From NCBI RefSeq assembly GCF_013204855.1, contig NZ_JABMKZ010000049.1, positions 1 to 46,031 on the forward strand: a DNA stretch of 46,031 nucleotides, given 5' to 3'. Positions 33,044 through 41,999 of the stretch are shown one piece after another. Made by a program: the position numbers and the translations under genes. The notes under the pieces were generated by a model. That model ran no database searches. It had not been told where the DNA came from and saw nothing but the letters and a program-made list of their open reading frames with translations. Every line of letters starts with the position of its first letter. Within the stretch, counting starts at the first letter, position 1. The DNA comes from Paenibacillus alba (lineage in GTDB: Bacteria > Bacillota > Bacilli > Paenibacillales > NBRC-103111).

Positions 33044-34081
33044 ATGTGGAATCCGGATGCTATCATGGAGAACCTTTATAACACGTATGCCGGCAAGCGG
33101 CTTCAAGAGCAAGAATATGAAACGGCTGCTTCGTATAAGCTGCGGTTAAAGGCACAATTGACTGGCTCGCTGACGCTTCGAGAAGGACAGGATGATCTAC
33201 ATCCTGTCCTTCTTGAACGTATAGAGCTCAGTGATCATATTCGTGAGCGAATTGAATTTGGAACTTACATGGGCTTTCGAGTTCCTGCTTATGTATTGAT
33301 TCCACTAGGTTTGAAGGAAAAGAGAGCTGCTGTGCTGGCCTTGCATGGTCATGGGTTCGGGAGCAGGCAAATCGTAGGATTGAATGCGGATGGCACTGAG
33401 CATACAGGCAAACCGGACATTCATGGCAATTATGCGCTGGAACTCGTTAGGCGCGGCTTCATCGTGATTGCTCCTGAGATGATAGGCTTCGGGGATCGAA
33501 GGCTAGCTGAGGATCAGAAAGACGGAAAAGTAGGGAACTCTTCCTGCCAAACCCTAGCATCACATTTGCTGTTATACGGGATATCGTTAGCGGCATTGCG
33601 CGTTCAGGAAGCGAGGCGAGCGCTCGACTACGTGTTGTCTCGTGAAGATGTGGACAGCGGCAGCGTTGGCTGTTTTGGTTTCTCGGGAGGCGGACTTATC
33701 GCCGCCTACACAGCAGCTATCGATGAACGAGTGAAAGCGACGGTTCTGTGCGCCTTTGCCAATACATTCAAAGGCAGCATTATGCCTATTCGCCATTGCA
33801 TCGACAATTACTTACCGGGTGTTTTGGCATACGCGGAGCTGCCTGAATTAATTGGTTTGATAGCTCCTCGTCCCTTGTTTATCGCTTCTGGCAAACAGGA
33901 TCCTATTTTTCCTGTAGAAACGGTAGAAGTTGCTGTAGCGTATTTAAGGGAATTGTATATGCAAAGTGGTGCGGAAGACCGATTGCATGTTCATCTCTAT
34001 GATGGGGTTCATGAAGTGGATGGGAGTCAGGCTTATCCTTGGTTGGTTGAGGCGCTTGTAGAGGCTTCTAAACAGGCGTGA
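33044..34081 (+). CDS. Alpha/beta-hydrolase (dienelactone hydrolase/acetyl-xylan-esterase-like)
   Basis: A 345-residue cytoplasmic serine hydrolase. Nucleophile elbow GFSGG (Ser214), acid in SGKQDPIFP (Asp286) and His323 in YDGVHEVDG make a complete triad; HGHG (101-104) is the oxyanion region. It resembles the plant-polysaccharide-related esterases grouped as dienelactone hydrolase-like or acetyl xylan esterase-like. ATG 33044 has GGAGG 8 nt upstream; the in-frame TTG at 33029 is less likely. Second gene of an operon with a sugar oxidoreductase, suggesting deacylation of a sugar before or after oxidation. It ends 2 nt from convergent mgsA. Confidence 0.85.
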   Translation: MWNPDAIMENLYNTYAGKRLQEQEYETAASYKLRLKAQLTGSLTLREGQDDLHPVLLERIELSDHIRERIEFGTYMGFRVPAYVLIPLGLKEKRAAVLALHGHGFGSRQIVGLNADGTEHTGKPDIHGNYALELVRRGFIVIAPEMIGFGDRRLAEDQKDGKVGNSSCQTLASHLLLYGISLAALRVQEARRALDYVLSREDVDSGSVGCFGFSGGGLIAAYTAAIDERVKATVLCAFANTFKGSIMPIRHCIDNYLPGVLAYAELPELIGLIAPRPLFIASGKQDPIFPVETVEVAVAYLRELYMQSGAEDRLHVHLYDGVHEVDGSQAYPWLVEALVEASKQA

Positions 34082-34083
34082 TG

Positions 34084-34521
34084 TTAGAAACTGTTATCTG
34101 TTCCATTTAGTTTTAAGGTGTCGTACTTGCGGATTTCTTCACGCCAGGAGAGAAATCCATTCTCCATGGCGCGGATCAGCATTTCTGCGGTCGCAACATT
34201 CGTAGCAAGAGGAATCCTCTGAACATCACATAGGCGAAGCAAGGCAGAAATATCTGGTTCGTGGCCAAGCGCTGACAGCGGGTCGCGAAAAAAGATCAGT
34301 AAATCAATATCATCCATCGCAATCATTGCTCCGATTTGTTGATCTCCTCCAAGTGGCCCTGAGCGCAAGCCGGTCACCTCTAGTTTGGCAGCCTCACTGA
34401 TTCTTCTCCCTGTCGTTCCTGTTGCAAATAGCGTATGCTTTTGGAAGATATGTTTGTAAGCAATAACGAAGTCTACGATTAAGTTTTTGTGAATGTCATG
34501 AGCAACCAATGCGATATTCAT
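34084..34521 (-). CDS. mgsA: Methylglyoxal synthase
   Basis: Converts dihydroxyacetone phosphate to methylglyoxal and phosphate, a relief valve when sugar phosphates build up. The 145 residues carry the expected active-site residues: His8 in LVAHD, TGTTG (34-38), Asp60 in SGPLGGDQQIGA, His87 and Asp90 in GHEPD. GGAGTGGAGAG precedes the ATG. Stop codons of this gene and the hydrolase are 2 nt apart, with no terminator between them. In Bacillus species mgsA lies in a different cluster with dapB-type genes. Confidence 0.95.
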   Translation of the reverse strand: MNIALVAHDIHKNLIVDFVIAYKHIFQKHTLFATGTTGRRISEAAKLEVTGLRSGPLGGDQQIGAMIAMDDIDLLIFFRDPLSALGHEPDISALLRLCDVQRIPLATNVATAEMLIRAMENGFLSWREEIRKYDTLKLNGTDNSF

Positions 34522-34777
34522 TTACTCTCCACTCCTTTATTGTATGTTATGTATTCTTACATAAAATTGTTGTTGAATTCAGAATATCCTAAATTTCAAA
34601 TGAATTCAATCATTATTTTGGAATATTTAATCATCTTCAAAATATTATGTCATGTTTTCGAACATTAAGATAACGCAAAGTGAGCTAATCAAGCAGTTTA
34701 CAGCTCGTTTCCTTCCTTTATATAGGGAGCTAACTATGTTAATCTGTAAGAAGTGTCAACAAGGCGGTGGTCATCAC
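34522..34777. other. Divergent gap between mgsA and the YpsA-like gene
   Basis: About 256 bp, AT-rich and presumably holding both promoters. An open frame from 34652 runs into the YpsA-like gene but its first 42 codons do not resemble the family. Nothing else recognised. Confidence 0.4.
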
Positions 34778-35407
34778 TTGAAGCGAATTTTGATTACAGG
34801 GTACAAAGCATCTGAATTGGGCATTTTTTCATTAAAGCATCCGGGAATTCCGATTATCAAAAAAGCGATCCAGAAGAAGCTCATTGCTCTTGTCGAGGAA
34901 GGTTTGGAATGGGTCGTTGTTAGTGGGGGTTGGGGTGTTGAGTTGTGGGCGGCTGAGGCCGTGCTTGAACTTAGAACGAATACATGTCCGGAGCTGAAAT
35001 TAGCGATTATTACGCCTTTTCTAGAGCAGGAAGAGAAATGGAGCGACGATAAGAAGAATTGCTATACGAGTGTGATTGAGCGTGCTAATTATGTGAACAG
35101 CATAACGAAGACCAAATATGAAGGTCCCTGGCAGTTTAAGGAACGCGACAAGTTTCTGCTGCGCAACTCGGATGGCATCCTGCTTGTCTATGATGAAGAT
35201 ACAGAGGGTTCTCCAAGATTTATGAAACAGCAAGCTGCGCAATTGGCGGCCAATCACGCTTATCCGATCTTAACCATCAATGCGTATGATTTGCAAAATA
35301 TAGCGGAAGACGAACAAGGGGAGCAGCACGGGGAAGAAGATTTGAGCGGAGATCAATGGGAAGATCTAGATACGTATAAGGATAATACAGATTTCGAGGA
35401 AATCTAA
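34778..35407 (+). CDS. YpsA-like DUF1273 (SLOG superfamily) protein
   Basis: A 209-residue protein. The family core is clear: KRILITGYKASELGIF at the N-terminus, HPGIPIIKKAI, then VVSGGWGVELWAAEAVLEL and ITPFLEQEEKW, ending in GILLVYDEDTEGSPRFM. SLOG folds bind nucleotides or related ligands; Bacillus YpsA is linked to cell-division phenotypes and its chemistry is unknown. The start is placed at TTG 34778 because AAGGCGGTGG lies just upstream and the family begins at KRLAVTGYK. An acidic tail of about 35 residues follows the core. It has its own terminator. Confidence 0.88.
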   Translation: MKRILITGYKASELGIFSLKHPGIPIIKKAIQKKLIALVEEGLEWVVVSGGWGVELWAAEAVLELRTNTCPELKLAIITPFLEQEEKWSDDKKNCYTSVIERANYVNSITKTKYEGPWQFKERDKFLLRNSDGILLVYDEDTEGSPRFMKQQAAQLAANHAYPILTINAYDLQNIAEDEQGEQHGEEDLSGDQWEDLDTYKDNTDFEEI

Positions 35408-35413
35408 ATATGG

Positions 35414-35447
35414 AAAGCCAGATCCGATGCGGATTTGGCTTTTTTTT
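35414..35447 (+). terminator. Terminator after the YpsA-like gene
   Basis: AAAGCCA...ATCCG and CGGAT...TGGCTTT form a stem with small internal mismatches (35414-35442), followed by T residues. Confidence 0.88.
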
Positions 35448-35459
35448 GAGCCTAGTGCG

Positions 35460-35514
35460 TTAAGAAAATCTTAAGAATTGTCCCCACAATCTGTTAAGAT
35501 TCAGCACCTATACT
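35460..35514 (+). promoter_or_regulatory. TTAAGA repeats upstream of the two-component operon
   Basis: TTAAGA occurs at 35460-35465, 35471-35476 and 35494-35499. The first two are 11 bp apart, with TTAAGA-AAA-TCTTAA also a palindrome (35460-35474). A possible -10, TATACT, is at 35509-35514. PhoP/OmpR-class response regulators bind 11-bp-spaced repeats such as TTAACA-N5-TTAACA, so this is a candidate autoregulatory site. Confidence 0.5.
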
Positions 35515-35652
35515 AAGTCTCATGATAGCTATCAACATTTTGATTGTATTTATCAGATCAACTTGATACGTTTAAGGATATCCGCAAAACACGGTACATA
35601 GGGTTATAACTAGTTTTGACTTACAAAACAAATATAAAGGAGGGTACCTTGG

Positions 35653-36345
35653 ATGGCAATACCTACAATACTCCTTGTTGACGACGAGAAAGAAATCATA
35701 GATATGCTGGCCATTTACTTGAAAAATGAAGGTTATCAGCTGCTTCGAGCGTCTGATGGCATGGAAGCCCTGCAGGTTCTTCAGAAGGAAGAGGTAGATC
35801 TGATCGTCCTCGACATCATGATGCCGAAAATGGATGGGATCGAGGCTTGCTTCAAAATCCGCGAGCAAAAAAATATGCCGATCATCATGCTCTCTGCCAA
35901 AAGCCAGGACATGGATAAAATCTGGGGCTTAAGCTCTGGTGCTGACGATTACATGAGCAAACCATTTAATCCCTTGGAGCTGATCGCTCGAATTAAATCT
36001 CAACTGCGCCGTTACACTAGGCTTAATGTGCCGCATGTGAACAAGGACCATGAGCTCGAAGTGGATGATCTGACGATCAATACACAGACGCATGAAGTCA
36101 AGCTGGAAGGCAAAGAAATTAAGCTAACCCCTAGGGAATTCGCCATTCTTGAGCTGCTTGTCCGCAATCGTGGGATGGTATGGAGCTCGGAAAAACTGTA
36201 CGAAACTATCTGGAAAGAAGCCTACTATGACTCCGATAATACGGTCATGGTGCATATTCGCAAAATTCGTGAAAAAATTGAACCAAATCCAAGAAACCCG
36301 AGATTTATAAAAACGGTTTGGGGGGTTGGCTACAAAGTTGAATAA
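35653..36345 (+). CDS. OmpR/PhoB-family response regulator
   Basis: A 230-residue two-domain regulator. Receiver domain with acidic pair Asp10-Asp11, phospho-acceptor Asp54 (VLDIMMPKMDG), Ser81 and Lys103; C-terminal winged helix (about 130-230) with LTPREFAILELLVRNRG and TVMVHIRKIREKI, and the ending TVWGVGYKVE. AAGGAGG precedes the ATG. The kinase gene overlaps its stop by a few bases, so the pair is translationally coupled. Signal unknown; close to the VanR-like branch by general appearance. Confidence 0.93.
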   Translation: MAIPTILLVDDEKEIIDMLAIYLKNEGYQLLRASDGMEALQVLQKEEVDLIVLDIMMPKMDGIEACFKIREQKNMPIIMLSAKSQDMDKIWGLSSGADDYMSKPFNPLELIARIKSQLRRYTRLNVPHVNKDHELEVDDLTINTQTHEVKLEGKEIKLTPREFAILELLVRNRGMVWSSEKLYETIWKEAYYDSDNTVMVHIRKIREKIEPNPRNPRFIKTVWGVGYKVE

Positions 36346-37894
36346 TAGAACCGATATCGATCCCTACGCTAAGCTGAACCGATTTCCATTTCGCTTTTTC
36401 CCTTTTAACCTGCTTCGAAAGCTGATTATTTTGGTTCGGACGCTGTATAAGATTAGCATAGGCCATGTGAATCGAAGCGTACGAATGCAGTTGATGCTAA
36501 CCTTTGCTATCTGTTTGTTGGCGGGATCACTGACGTATGGCATCTCCTCCAAATTGTTCGGAGAAATGCGACGGGAGGCGGTTATTGACTATAAGTACGG
36601 AATTGAACGAATCGATAGTGAAGCCCGCAGCTTGGTTAGTGAACTATCGTTCCTCCAAAAACAAAGAGAGCAACCCAATAGCGAAAGTTCGGGAGGCAGG
36701 CCGGAGTTTTTCGAAGATCATGTAAACCGAATGAATGATCAAAAGTTCAAGGTTCTAATAACGGATCTGGAAGGTCGAGTTGTCTTTCGAAGCCAAAATG
36801 CTGCGGAAACAAATGTCGAAATTCACAATGTGATAGGCAACGCGATGAATGCTCGTACGGATCAGGATTATGGCCGAAAAGAATTTTCCAGTTTTTACCC
36901 TGTCAACTATCTGGGGCAAAAATCATACCTGATTGTCTCCGGCATCCCGGAACCGCACATTACGTATCAGAGGGGGGAAAGCCCGCTGTCCTTGCTGAGC
37001 GCTGTGGCTGTTTTTATCCTTTTGTTCTACTTCATAACGCAAAAGAAAATGCGCCACATTGAGGAGTTGGCTGGTGGTCTGCGCATCATTGCAACGGGGA
37101 ATTTGGATTACCGTGTCGTTGAACGCAGTCAAGATGAGCTTGGTTCCCTAGCTCGGGATCTGAACTTCATGGTAGAGGATTTGCAGAAAAGGATTGAAGA
37201 GGAAAGAAGGAGCGAACGTTTGAAGCGTGAGCTGATTACTAATGTTTCTCATGATTTACGTACACCGCTGACGCTCATCATGGGTTACTTGCGACTGCTG
37301 CATGATAAGGGCTACGAAACACCTGAGCAGGCGTCTGGCTATATTAGTATTGCTTATCATAAGTCCGAAAAGCTGAAGCTGCTCATCGATGACTTATTCG
37401 AGTACACGAAATTATCCAATCGCGATGAGCCTCTTTATCGTGAAGGTGTTGCAATCAACGAGTTATTAGACCAATTGCTTGAGGAGTTTGTCACACCGGC
37501 TGAGGAGCAGCAGCTAACGATCATTCGCACGATCCCGAAGGAGAAGCTGCTGGTTCGTATCGATGTGGATAAGATGATTCGTGTCTTCGAGAATCTTCTG
37601 GGTAATTCGCTGAAATACAGCTTGAAGCCGGGAGCGATTACTGTCAGTCTGCGCCATGATTATCGGTATGTCACCCTGCAAGTTAGCAATCAAGCAGAGT
37701 TGCTTAGCGATGATGCCTTGCATCAGTTATTCGATCGGTTTTATCGGGTGGACGCTTCGCGTTCTTCCAATACCGGAGGGTCGGGCCTAGGGCTCGCCAT
37801 CGCCAAAAGTATTGTGGAGTCGCACGAAGGCGCCATTTGGGCCGAGCAAAGCGGCGGACAGATTCATTTTTTCGTAAAATTAAAGCTTGTGTAA
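36338..37894 (+). CDS. Membrane sensor histidine kinase
   Basis: Partner kinase of the preceding response regulator, about 518 residues. Helix 1 (about 52-72), an extracytoplasmic sensor region with a PAS-like beta portion (about 73-210), helix 2 (about 215-235), HAMP (about 236-290), then the H-box SHDLRTPLT with phospho-accepting His305 (codon at 37250), N-box ENLLGNSLKYS and G-boxes GGSGLGLAIAK. Start codon uncertain: TTG 36338 overlaps the regulator stop; TTG 36326 and later starts are possible. The short lipoprotein gene follows after 36 nt. Confidence 0.9.
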   Translation: MNNRTDIDPYAKLNRFPFRFFPFNLLRKLIILVRTLYKISIGHVNRSVRMQLMLTFAICLLAGSLTYGISSKLFGEMRREAVIDYKYGIERIDSEARSLVSELSFLQKQREQPNSESSGGRPEFFEDHVNRMNDQKFKVLITDLEGRVVFRSQNAAETNVEIHNVIGNAMNARTDQDYGRKEFSSFYPVNYLGQKSYLIVSGIPEPHITYQRGESPLSLLSAVAVFILLFYFITQKKMRHIEELAGGLRIIATGNLDYRVVERSQDELGSLARDLNFMVEDLQKRIEEERRSERLKRELITNVSHDLRTPLTLIMGYLRLLHDKGYETPEQASGYISIAYHKSEKLKLLIDDLFEYTKLSNRDEPLYREGVAINELLDQLLEEFVTPAEEQQLTIIRTIPKEKLLVRIDVDKMIRVFENLLGNSLKYSLKPGAITVSLRHDYRYVTLQVSNQAELLSDDALHQLFDRFYRVDASRSSNTGGSGLGLAIAKSIVESHEGAIWAEQSGGQIHFFVKLKLV

Positions 37895-37930
37895 TGGATT
37901 TAGGAAAATGACGCTTAAAGGGGCTTTGCT

Positions 37931-38299
37931 ATGAGACGATGGATGGTATGCCTGATGCTAGTATGCTTATTAGGAATGATAGGGTGCTCAAAGCCTATCG
38001 AATTTACCGGGAAAACGGAAGATTGGCGGGTGGAATGCACAGTAAATCCATCCGAAAATGCCAAGGAATATGCGATCACGTATATTGGAAAAGACAGTCA
38101 GTCCGTTAAAAATGTCAGTTACTCTTTTATGCATAGTGGAAATTTTAATCAAAGTGGCACTAGCGAAACGAGCTCGAAAAATTTGAAAATAACCGGAAAG
38201 TCTATCAAAGAAACGCCTTATGTTGAGGAAGATAGCTTTACACTTCAAATCAAATGGAATGGTAAGGAGGACACGATACCTGTAGTGAAAAAAGGTTAG
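37931..38299 (+). CDS. Small hypothetical lipoprotein
   Basis: A 122-residue protein with a lipoprotein signal peptide (residues 2-18) and Cys19 after MIG. The mature part is short, Ser/Thr/Lys-rich and looks like a small beta domain; I do not recognise the family. AAAGGGGC lies upstream of the ATG. Only 36 nt after the histidine kinase and before an RND exporter, it may be an accessory of the sensor or target of the same regulon. A weak terminator follows. Confidence 0.8.
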   Translation: MRRWMVCLMLVCLLGMIGCSKPIEFTGKTEDWRVECTVNPSENAKEYAITYIGKDSQSVKNVSYSFMHSGNFNQSGTSETSSKNLKITGKSIKETPYVEEDSFTLQIKWNGKEDTIPVVKKG

Positions 38300-38319
38300 C
38301 ATCCTGCATATGCACACAC

Positions 38320-38356
38320 AGCCGATTATTGCCCCTAAGGTAGAATCGGCTTTATT
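38320..38356 (+). terminator. Weak terminator between the lipoprotein and RND genes
   Basis: AGCCGATT (38320-38327) pairs with AATCGGCT (38344-38351). Only a TTTATT tract follows, so partial read-through is plausible. Confidence 0.6.
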
Positions 38357-38401
38357 GTCATGCGTTTTTTTAGGCGTCCAATGAGGGGAGGAGTAGAAAA
38401 G

Positions 38402-41400
38402 TTGACGAAGCTAACGGAGTTTTCGATGAAGAATGTTGCGGCTGTATGTATCGTGATTTGGCTGTTGATTGCAGGGGGCTGTTATGCTGCGAGGAACTTG
38501 AAGGTAGAGAGTATGCCGGATATCTCTTATCCGATTGTTATTATTTCGACTGATTATACAGCTCCGCCCAAGGATGTCATGGAGCTGGTCACCAAACCAT
38601 TGGAGAAAGCAGTAGCAGGAATGCAAGGGCTCAAGAATGTGAGCTCCAGTTCGCAGGATAATTACTCGCAAATTGTTATTCAACTAGAGCAAGGCAAGAA
38701 ACCTGATGATGTTAAAAAAGATGTGGAAAGCTTGATTGCCAATGTGCGGCTTCCGCAGGGGTCTGAGAAGCCTAAGGTATTAACGGCGGGTTTCGCTTCC
38801 GAACCTATCTATCATTTGGCGCTTTATGCTGAAGAAGGAACGAACCAAACGGAGCTGGATCAAGCTTTTAAAGATATGATTTTACCTGGATTAGAGGGTA
38901 TTAGAGGTGTTGACCATGTAGATTCATTTGGCAATCGGGAAGCAGTGCTTACAATTAAATTGGATGGTGCAGCAATGAACCGATACGGCCTTACGCCACG
39001 AGAGGTATCCGGCTTTATTCAAGGAGCGCTCGTGTCCAGTCCGGCTGGCACGGTTGATTTTAATGGCAATCATCAGATGCTTAGGGTAAAAGGACAGCTG
39101 GATTCTATTTACAGTCTGGATCATATGAAAATAGGAACGCCTGAAGGCGACACGCTTCTGCTTAAGCAAATCGCCAAAGTGGAAGCGATCAGCGAATCCG
39201 CCAATACGGCCAGACTAGATGGCAAACCGGCGATCACGGTGTTGCTATACAAGACGAAGGATGCGAATACAGTAGAATTCGCTGGAGAAGTGGATAAACA
39301 AATATCATCTTGGCAAAAGTCATTGAAAGGAGTGAAGTTTCATCTTGTACTGAATGGTGCGACGTCCGTGAAGGAATCTATTCATGGCATGGTACAAGAA
39401 GGTGGGCTAGGGGCGCTGCTCGCTTCGCTGATGATCTTAATCTTTTTGCGGAATGTGAAAATGACCTTCATTGTACTGGTCTCCATTCCGCTTTCAATTC
39501 TGGTTACGCTGCTATTTATGAACCCGTTCGGTATTTCTTTGAACATTATGACGCTCGGTGGGATGGCGATTGCCATTGGACGGGTTGTTGATGACAGCAT
39601 CGTCGTTATTGAAAATATATACAGCCAGATGGAAAAGGCGCAGGAACGCAGCGAATCGGTTATCAAGCTGGCTACGCAGCAAGTTGCCTCGGCGATTACT
39701 TCGTCAACCCTTACAACGGTTGGTGTTTTCGCACCGATTGGATTCGTGAGCGGCATAGTCGGCGAAGTATTCCGTCCGTTTGCGCTGACTTTGATTTGTG
39801 CGCTTTTGTCTTCGCTGCTCGTTGCCCTAACAGTCATTCCGATGCTGGCGAAGCTGATGGTGCTTAAAGGAAATAGCATTCCGCATCAGAATGAGAAGCA
39901 AGCGACTTTGTTCATGCTTCGCTATCAAAAAATGTTAGAGTGGTCTTTAACTAACCGCATAAAGACGTTGTTGTTTGCGGCGATATTGTTCGTTCTTTCC
40001 ATTGTGGTTACTGTGCCGCATCTGGCAACGTCGTTTATGCCGGCCAACGCGTCAGAGAGGCAAATGGTTTTTACGATTCAGATGCCACGCGGCACATCGC
40101 AGGAAATGATGAATGCACAGTCCAAAGAAATCGAAACGTTATTGCAGGATGCCAGGAATGCCTCGGGTCAACCCATCTTTAGCTACAACGAATCGATCAT
40201 GGGGGCTGATTGGGCAGATATTTACACGGAATCGAGTACGTATGCAGATGCTAAACTGGCTTTTAAACAATATAAGGGAAAAATTGCCGAGCTTCTTCCC
40301 AAAGATGCCAAAGTGAGCGGTAAAGTATTCGCTTTTGGACCTGGCACAGGAAGCGGCGTAGACTTCTCCTACTTATTAACAGGAGATGATCAGCTGTATT
40401 TGCAGCTGGCTGCTCAGCAGATTGAAAATAAACTGAGCGAGTTCCCCGAGCTTACTGAGATTAAAAACAGCCTAAGCGAAATAAAGACAGAAGTTGAGAT
40501 TACCGTTGATGAAGGCAAGGCAATGTTGTACGGCTTCACAGCGGCCCAAGTTCTGGAGAACGTGAACAGTTGGATAAAAGAAGAAAAGTTGGGTGATCTC
40601 ACATTTAATCACATCACTTATGCGACCAAGGTGATGCTCGATAACAAATATAAAGATTCGATGGATAAGCTAGGCGGCTATATGCTTAAGTCAGCCAATG
40701 GCAAGCGTGTGCAAATCAATGAGATTGCCAAAATAAAGCAAATCAACGCTCCGGTCTCCATTAGTCGGGAGATGCAGTCGCAGGTACTGACGGTGACAGC
40801 TCAAATCGACAGTGCCGATAAAGGCGGAATTAGTAAAAAAATATCAACGGAGTTAGCCAAGATTGAGCTCCCTTTGGGCGTAAGCCGCGAAGTGAAGGGG
40901 GTATCGGGTGATATTAATAAAAGCTTCATGGAAATGTTCATGGCCATGGGAGCGTCGATTTTTATCGTGTATTTGGTTATGGTGATCGCATTTGGGAATG
41001 CGAGTGCACCGTTCGCGATTCTATTCTGCTTGCCGCTTGCTGCAATCGGGGGGTTATTGGGCCTCTTTGTTACCGGGGAATCACTCAACGTCACTTCCTT
41101 GATCGGGTTTCTAATGCTAATCGGTATCGTCGTCACGAATGCCATTGTTCTTATCGACAGGGTCCAGCAACTGGTTCAGCAGGGTCATCCACTGCGTCAA
41201 TCGTTGATTGAGGCGGGGATGACACGCTTGAGGCCAATCATAATGACCGCAGGTGCGACCATTATGGCTTTGATGCCGTTAGCACTAGGTCTATCAAAGG
41301 GGACGATCGTCTCCAAAGGCTTGGCGGTCGTTGTTATTGGGGGCTTAAGCACATCAACACTGCTCACGCTCGTTGTTGTCCCCATTATGTATGAATGGAT

Positions 41401-41434
41401 ATATGCCATTAAAATGCGTCGCAGGATTGGATGA
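38402..41434 (+). CDS. RND-family efflux transporter (SwrC/YerP-like)
   Basis: A 1010-residue resistance-nodulation-division pump. Helix 1 near residues 10-29, two large extracytoplasmic loops, and helices 2-6 and 8-12. The intramembrane charge motif GMAIAIGRVVDDSIVVIENIY includes the Asp-Asp of helix 4, and GFLMLIGIVVTNAIVLIDRVQ marks helices 10-11. In Gram-positives such pumps (SwrC) export lipopeptides or antimicrobials without an outer membrane partner. The TTG start at 38402 has GGGGAGGAG 8 nt upstream; an in-frame ATG at 38381 sits inside the Shine-Dalgarno region. Downstream of a two-component system that may control it. Confidence 0.93.
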   Translation: MTKLTEFSMKNVAAVCIVIWLLIAGGCYAARNLKVESMPDISYPIVIISTDYTAPPKDVMELVTKPLEKAVAGMQGLKNVSSSSQDNYSQIVIQLEQGKKPDDVKKDVESLIANVRLPQGSEKPKVLTAGFASEPIYHLALYAEEGTNQTELDQAFKDMILPGLEGIRGVDHVDSFGNREAVLTIKLDGAAMNRYGLTPREVSGFIQGALVSSPAGTVDFNGNHQMLRVKGQLDSIYSLDHMKIGTPEGDTLLLKQIAKVEAISESANTARLDGKPAITVLLYKTKDANTVEFAGEVDKQISSWQKSLKGVKFHLVLNGATSVKESIHGMVQEGGLGALLASLMILIFLRNVKMTFIVLVSIPLSILVTLLFMNPFGISLNIMTLGGMAIAIGRVVDDSIVVIENIYSQMEKAQERSESVIKLATQQVASAITSSTLTTVGVFAPIGFVSGIVGEVFRPFALTLICALLSSLLVALTVIPMLAKLMVLKGNSIPHQNEKQATLFMLRYQKMLEWSLTNRIKTLLFAAILFVLSIVVTVPHLATSFMPANASERQMVFTIQMPRGTSQEMMNAQSKEIETLLQDARNASGQPIFSYNESIMGADWADIYTESSTYADAKLAFKQYKGKIAELLPKDAKVSGKVFAFGPGTGSGVDFSYLLTGDDQLYLQLAAQQIENKLSEFPELTEIKNSLSEIKTEVEITVDEGKAMLYGFTAAQVLENVNSWIKEEKLGDLTFNHITYATKVMLDNKYKDSMDKLGGYMLKSANGKRVQINEIAKIKQINAPVSISREMQSQVLTVTAQIDSADKGGISKKISTELAKIELPLGVSREVKGVSGDINKSFMEMFMAMGASIFIVYLVMVIAFGNASAPFAILFCLPLAAIGGLLGLFVTGESLNVTSLIGFLMLIGIVVTNAIVLIDRVQQLVQQGHPLRQSLIEAGMTRLRPIIMTAGATIMALMPLALGLSKGTIVSKGLAVVVIGGLSTSTLLTLVVVPIMYEWIYAIKMRRRIG

Positions 41435-41475
41435 GAAATGAAATAAGGCCAATCTCCTAGAAGGTGATGCATTTC

Positions 41476-41940
41476 TCCCTTGTGAGACTGCCTTTTTGGC
41501 AGTCTCGGCTAACAAAAGCAGGGATGCAGCCTATTTCGGTGGTTGAGCCTGCCTTTTCGGCAGGCTCAGAGCGGGTGGGCTGCTTTTTCGCTTGTGAGCC
41601 TGCCATTTTGGCAGTCTCGGCTAACAAAAGTAGGGATGAGGCCTTCTTTGGTGGTTGAGCCTGCTTTTTCGGCAGGCTCAGAGGGGGTAGGCTGCTTTTT
41701 TGCTTTTGAGCGTGCCATTTTGGCAGTCTCGGCTAACAAAAGTAGGGAAGCAGCCTTCTTTGGTGGTTGAGCCTGCTTTTTGGCTTTTGAGCGTGCCATT
41801 TTGGCAGTCTCGGCTAACAAAAGCAGGGATGCAGACTTCTTTGGTGGTTGAGCCTGCCTTTTCGGCAGGCTCAGAGGGGGGGGGCTGCAATTCTCGCTCC
41901 GAGGCTGCCTTTTTGGCAGGCTCAGAGCGGGTTCGATGCT
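41476..41940. repeat. 112-bp tandem hairpin array
   Basis: The unit carries GAGACTGCC/GGCAGTCTC-type and GAGCCTGCC/GGCAGGCTC-type 9-bp hairpins plus GGCTAACAAAAG and GGTGGTTGAGCC blocks. GGCAGTCTCGG starts at 41498, 41610, 41722 and 41803; GAGCC starts at 41545, 41657, 41769 and 41850: periods 112, 112 and 81. A further degenerate hairpin starts at 41901. 112 is not a multiple of 3, so frames through it are not conserved coding. It fills the convergent gap between the RND gene and sspH and should terminate both. Confidence 0.9.
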
Positions 41941-41999
41941 TTCTCCTTCTGAGACGGCCTCGGATTTTCAGTGGCCGCGATGTTCCCTGATGGTTTTTC

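Noticed and set aside
34652..34777. N-terminal extension of the YpsA-like protein
   Set aside because: The family starts at KRLxxTGYKxxELGIF; the extension has no similarity, and a good ribosome binding site precedes the TTG at 34778.
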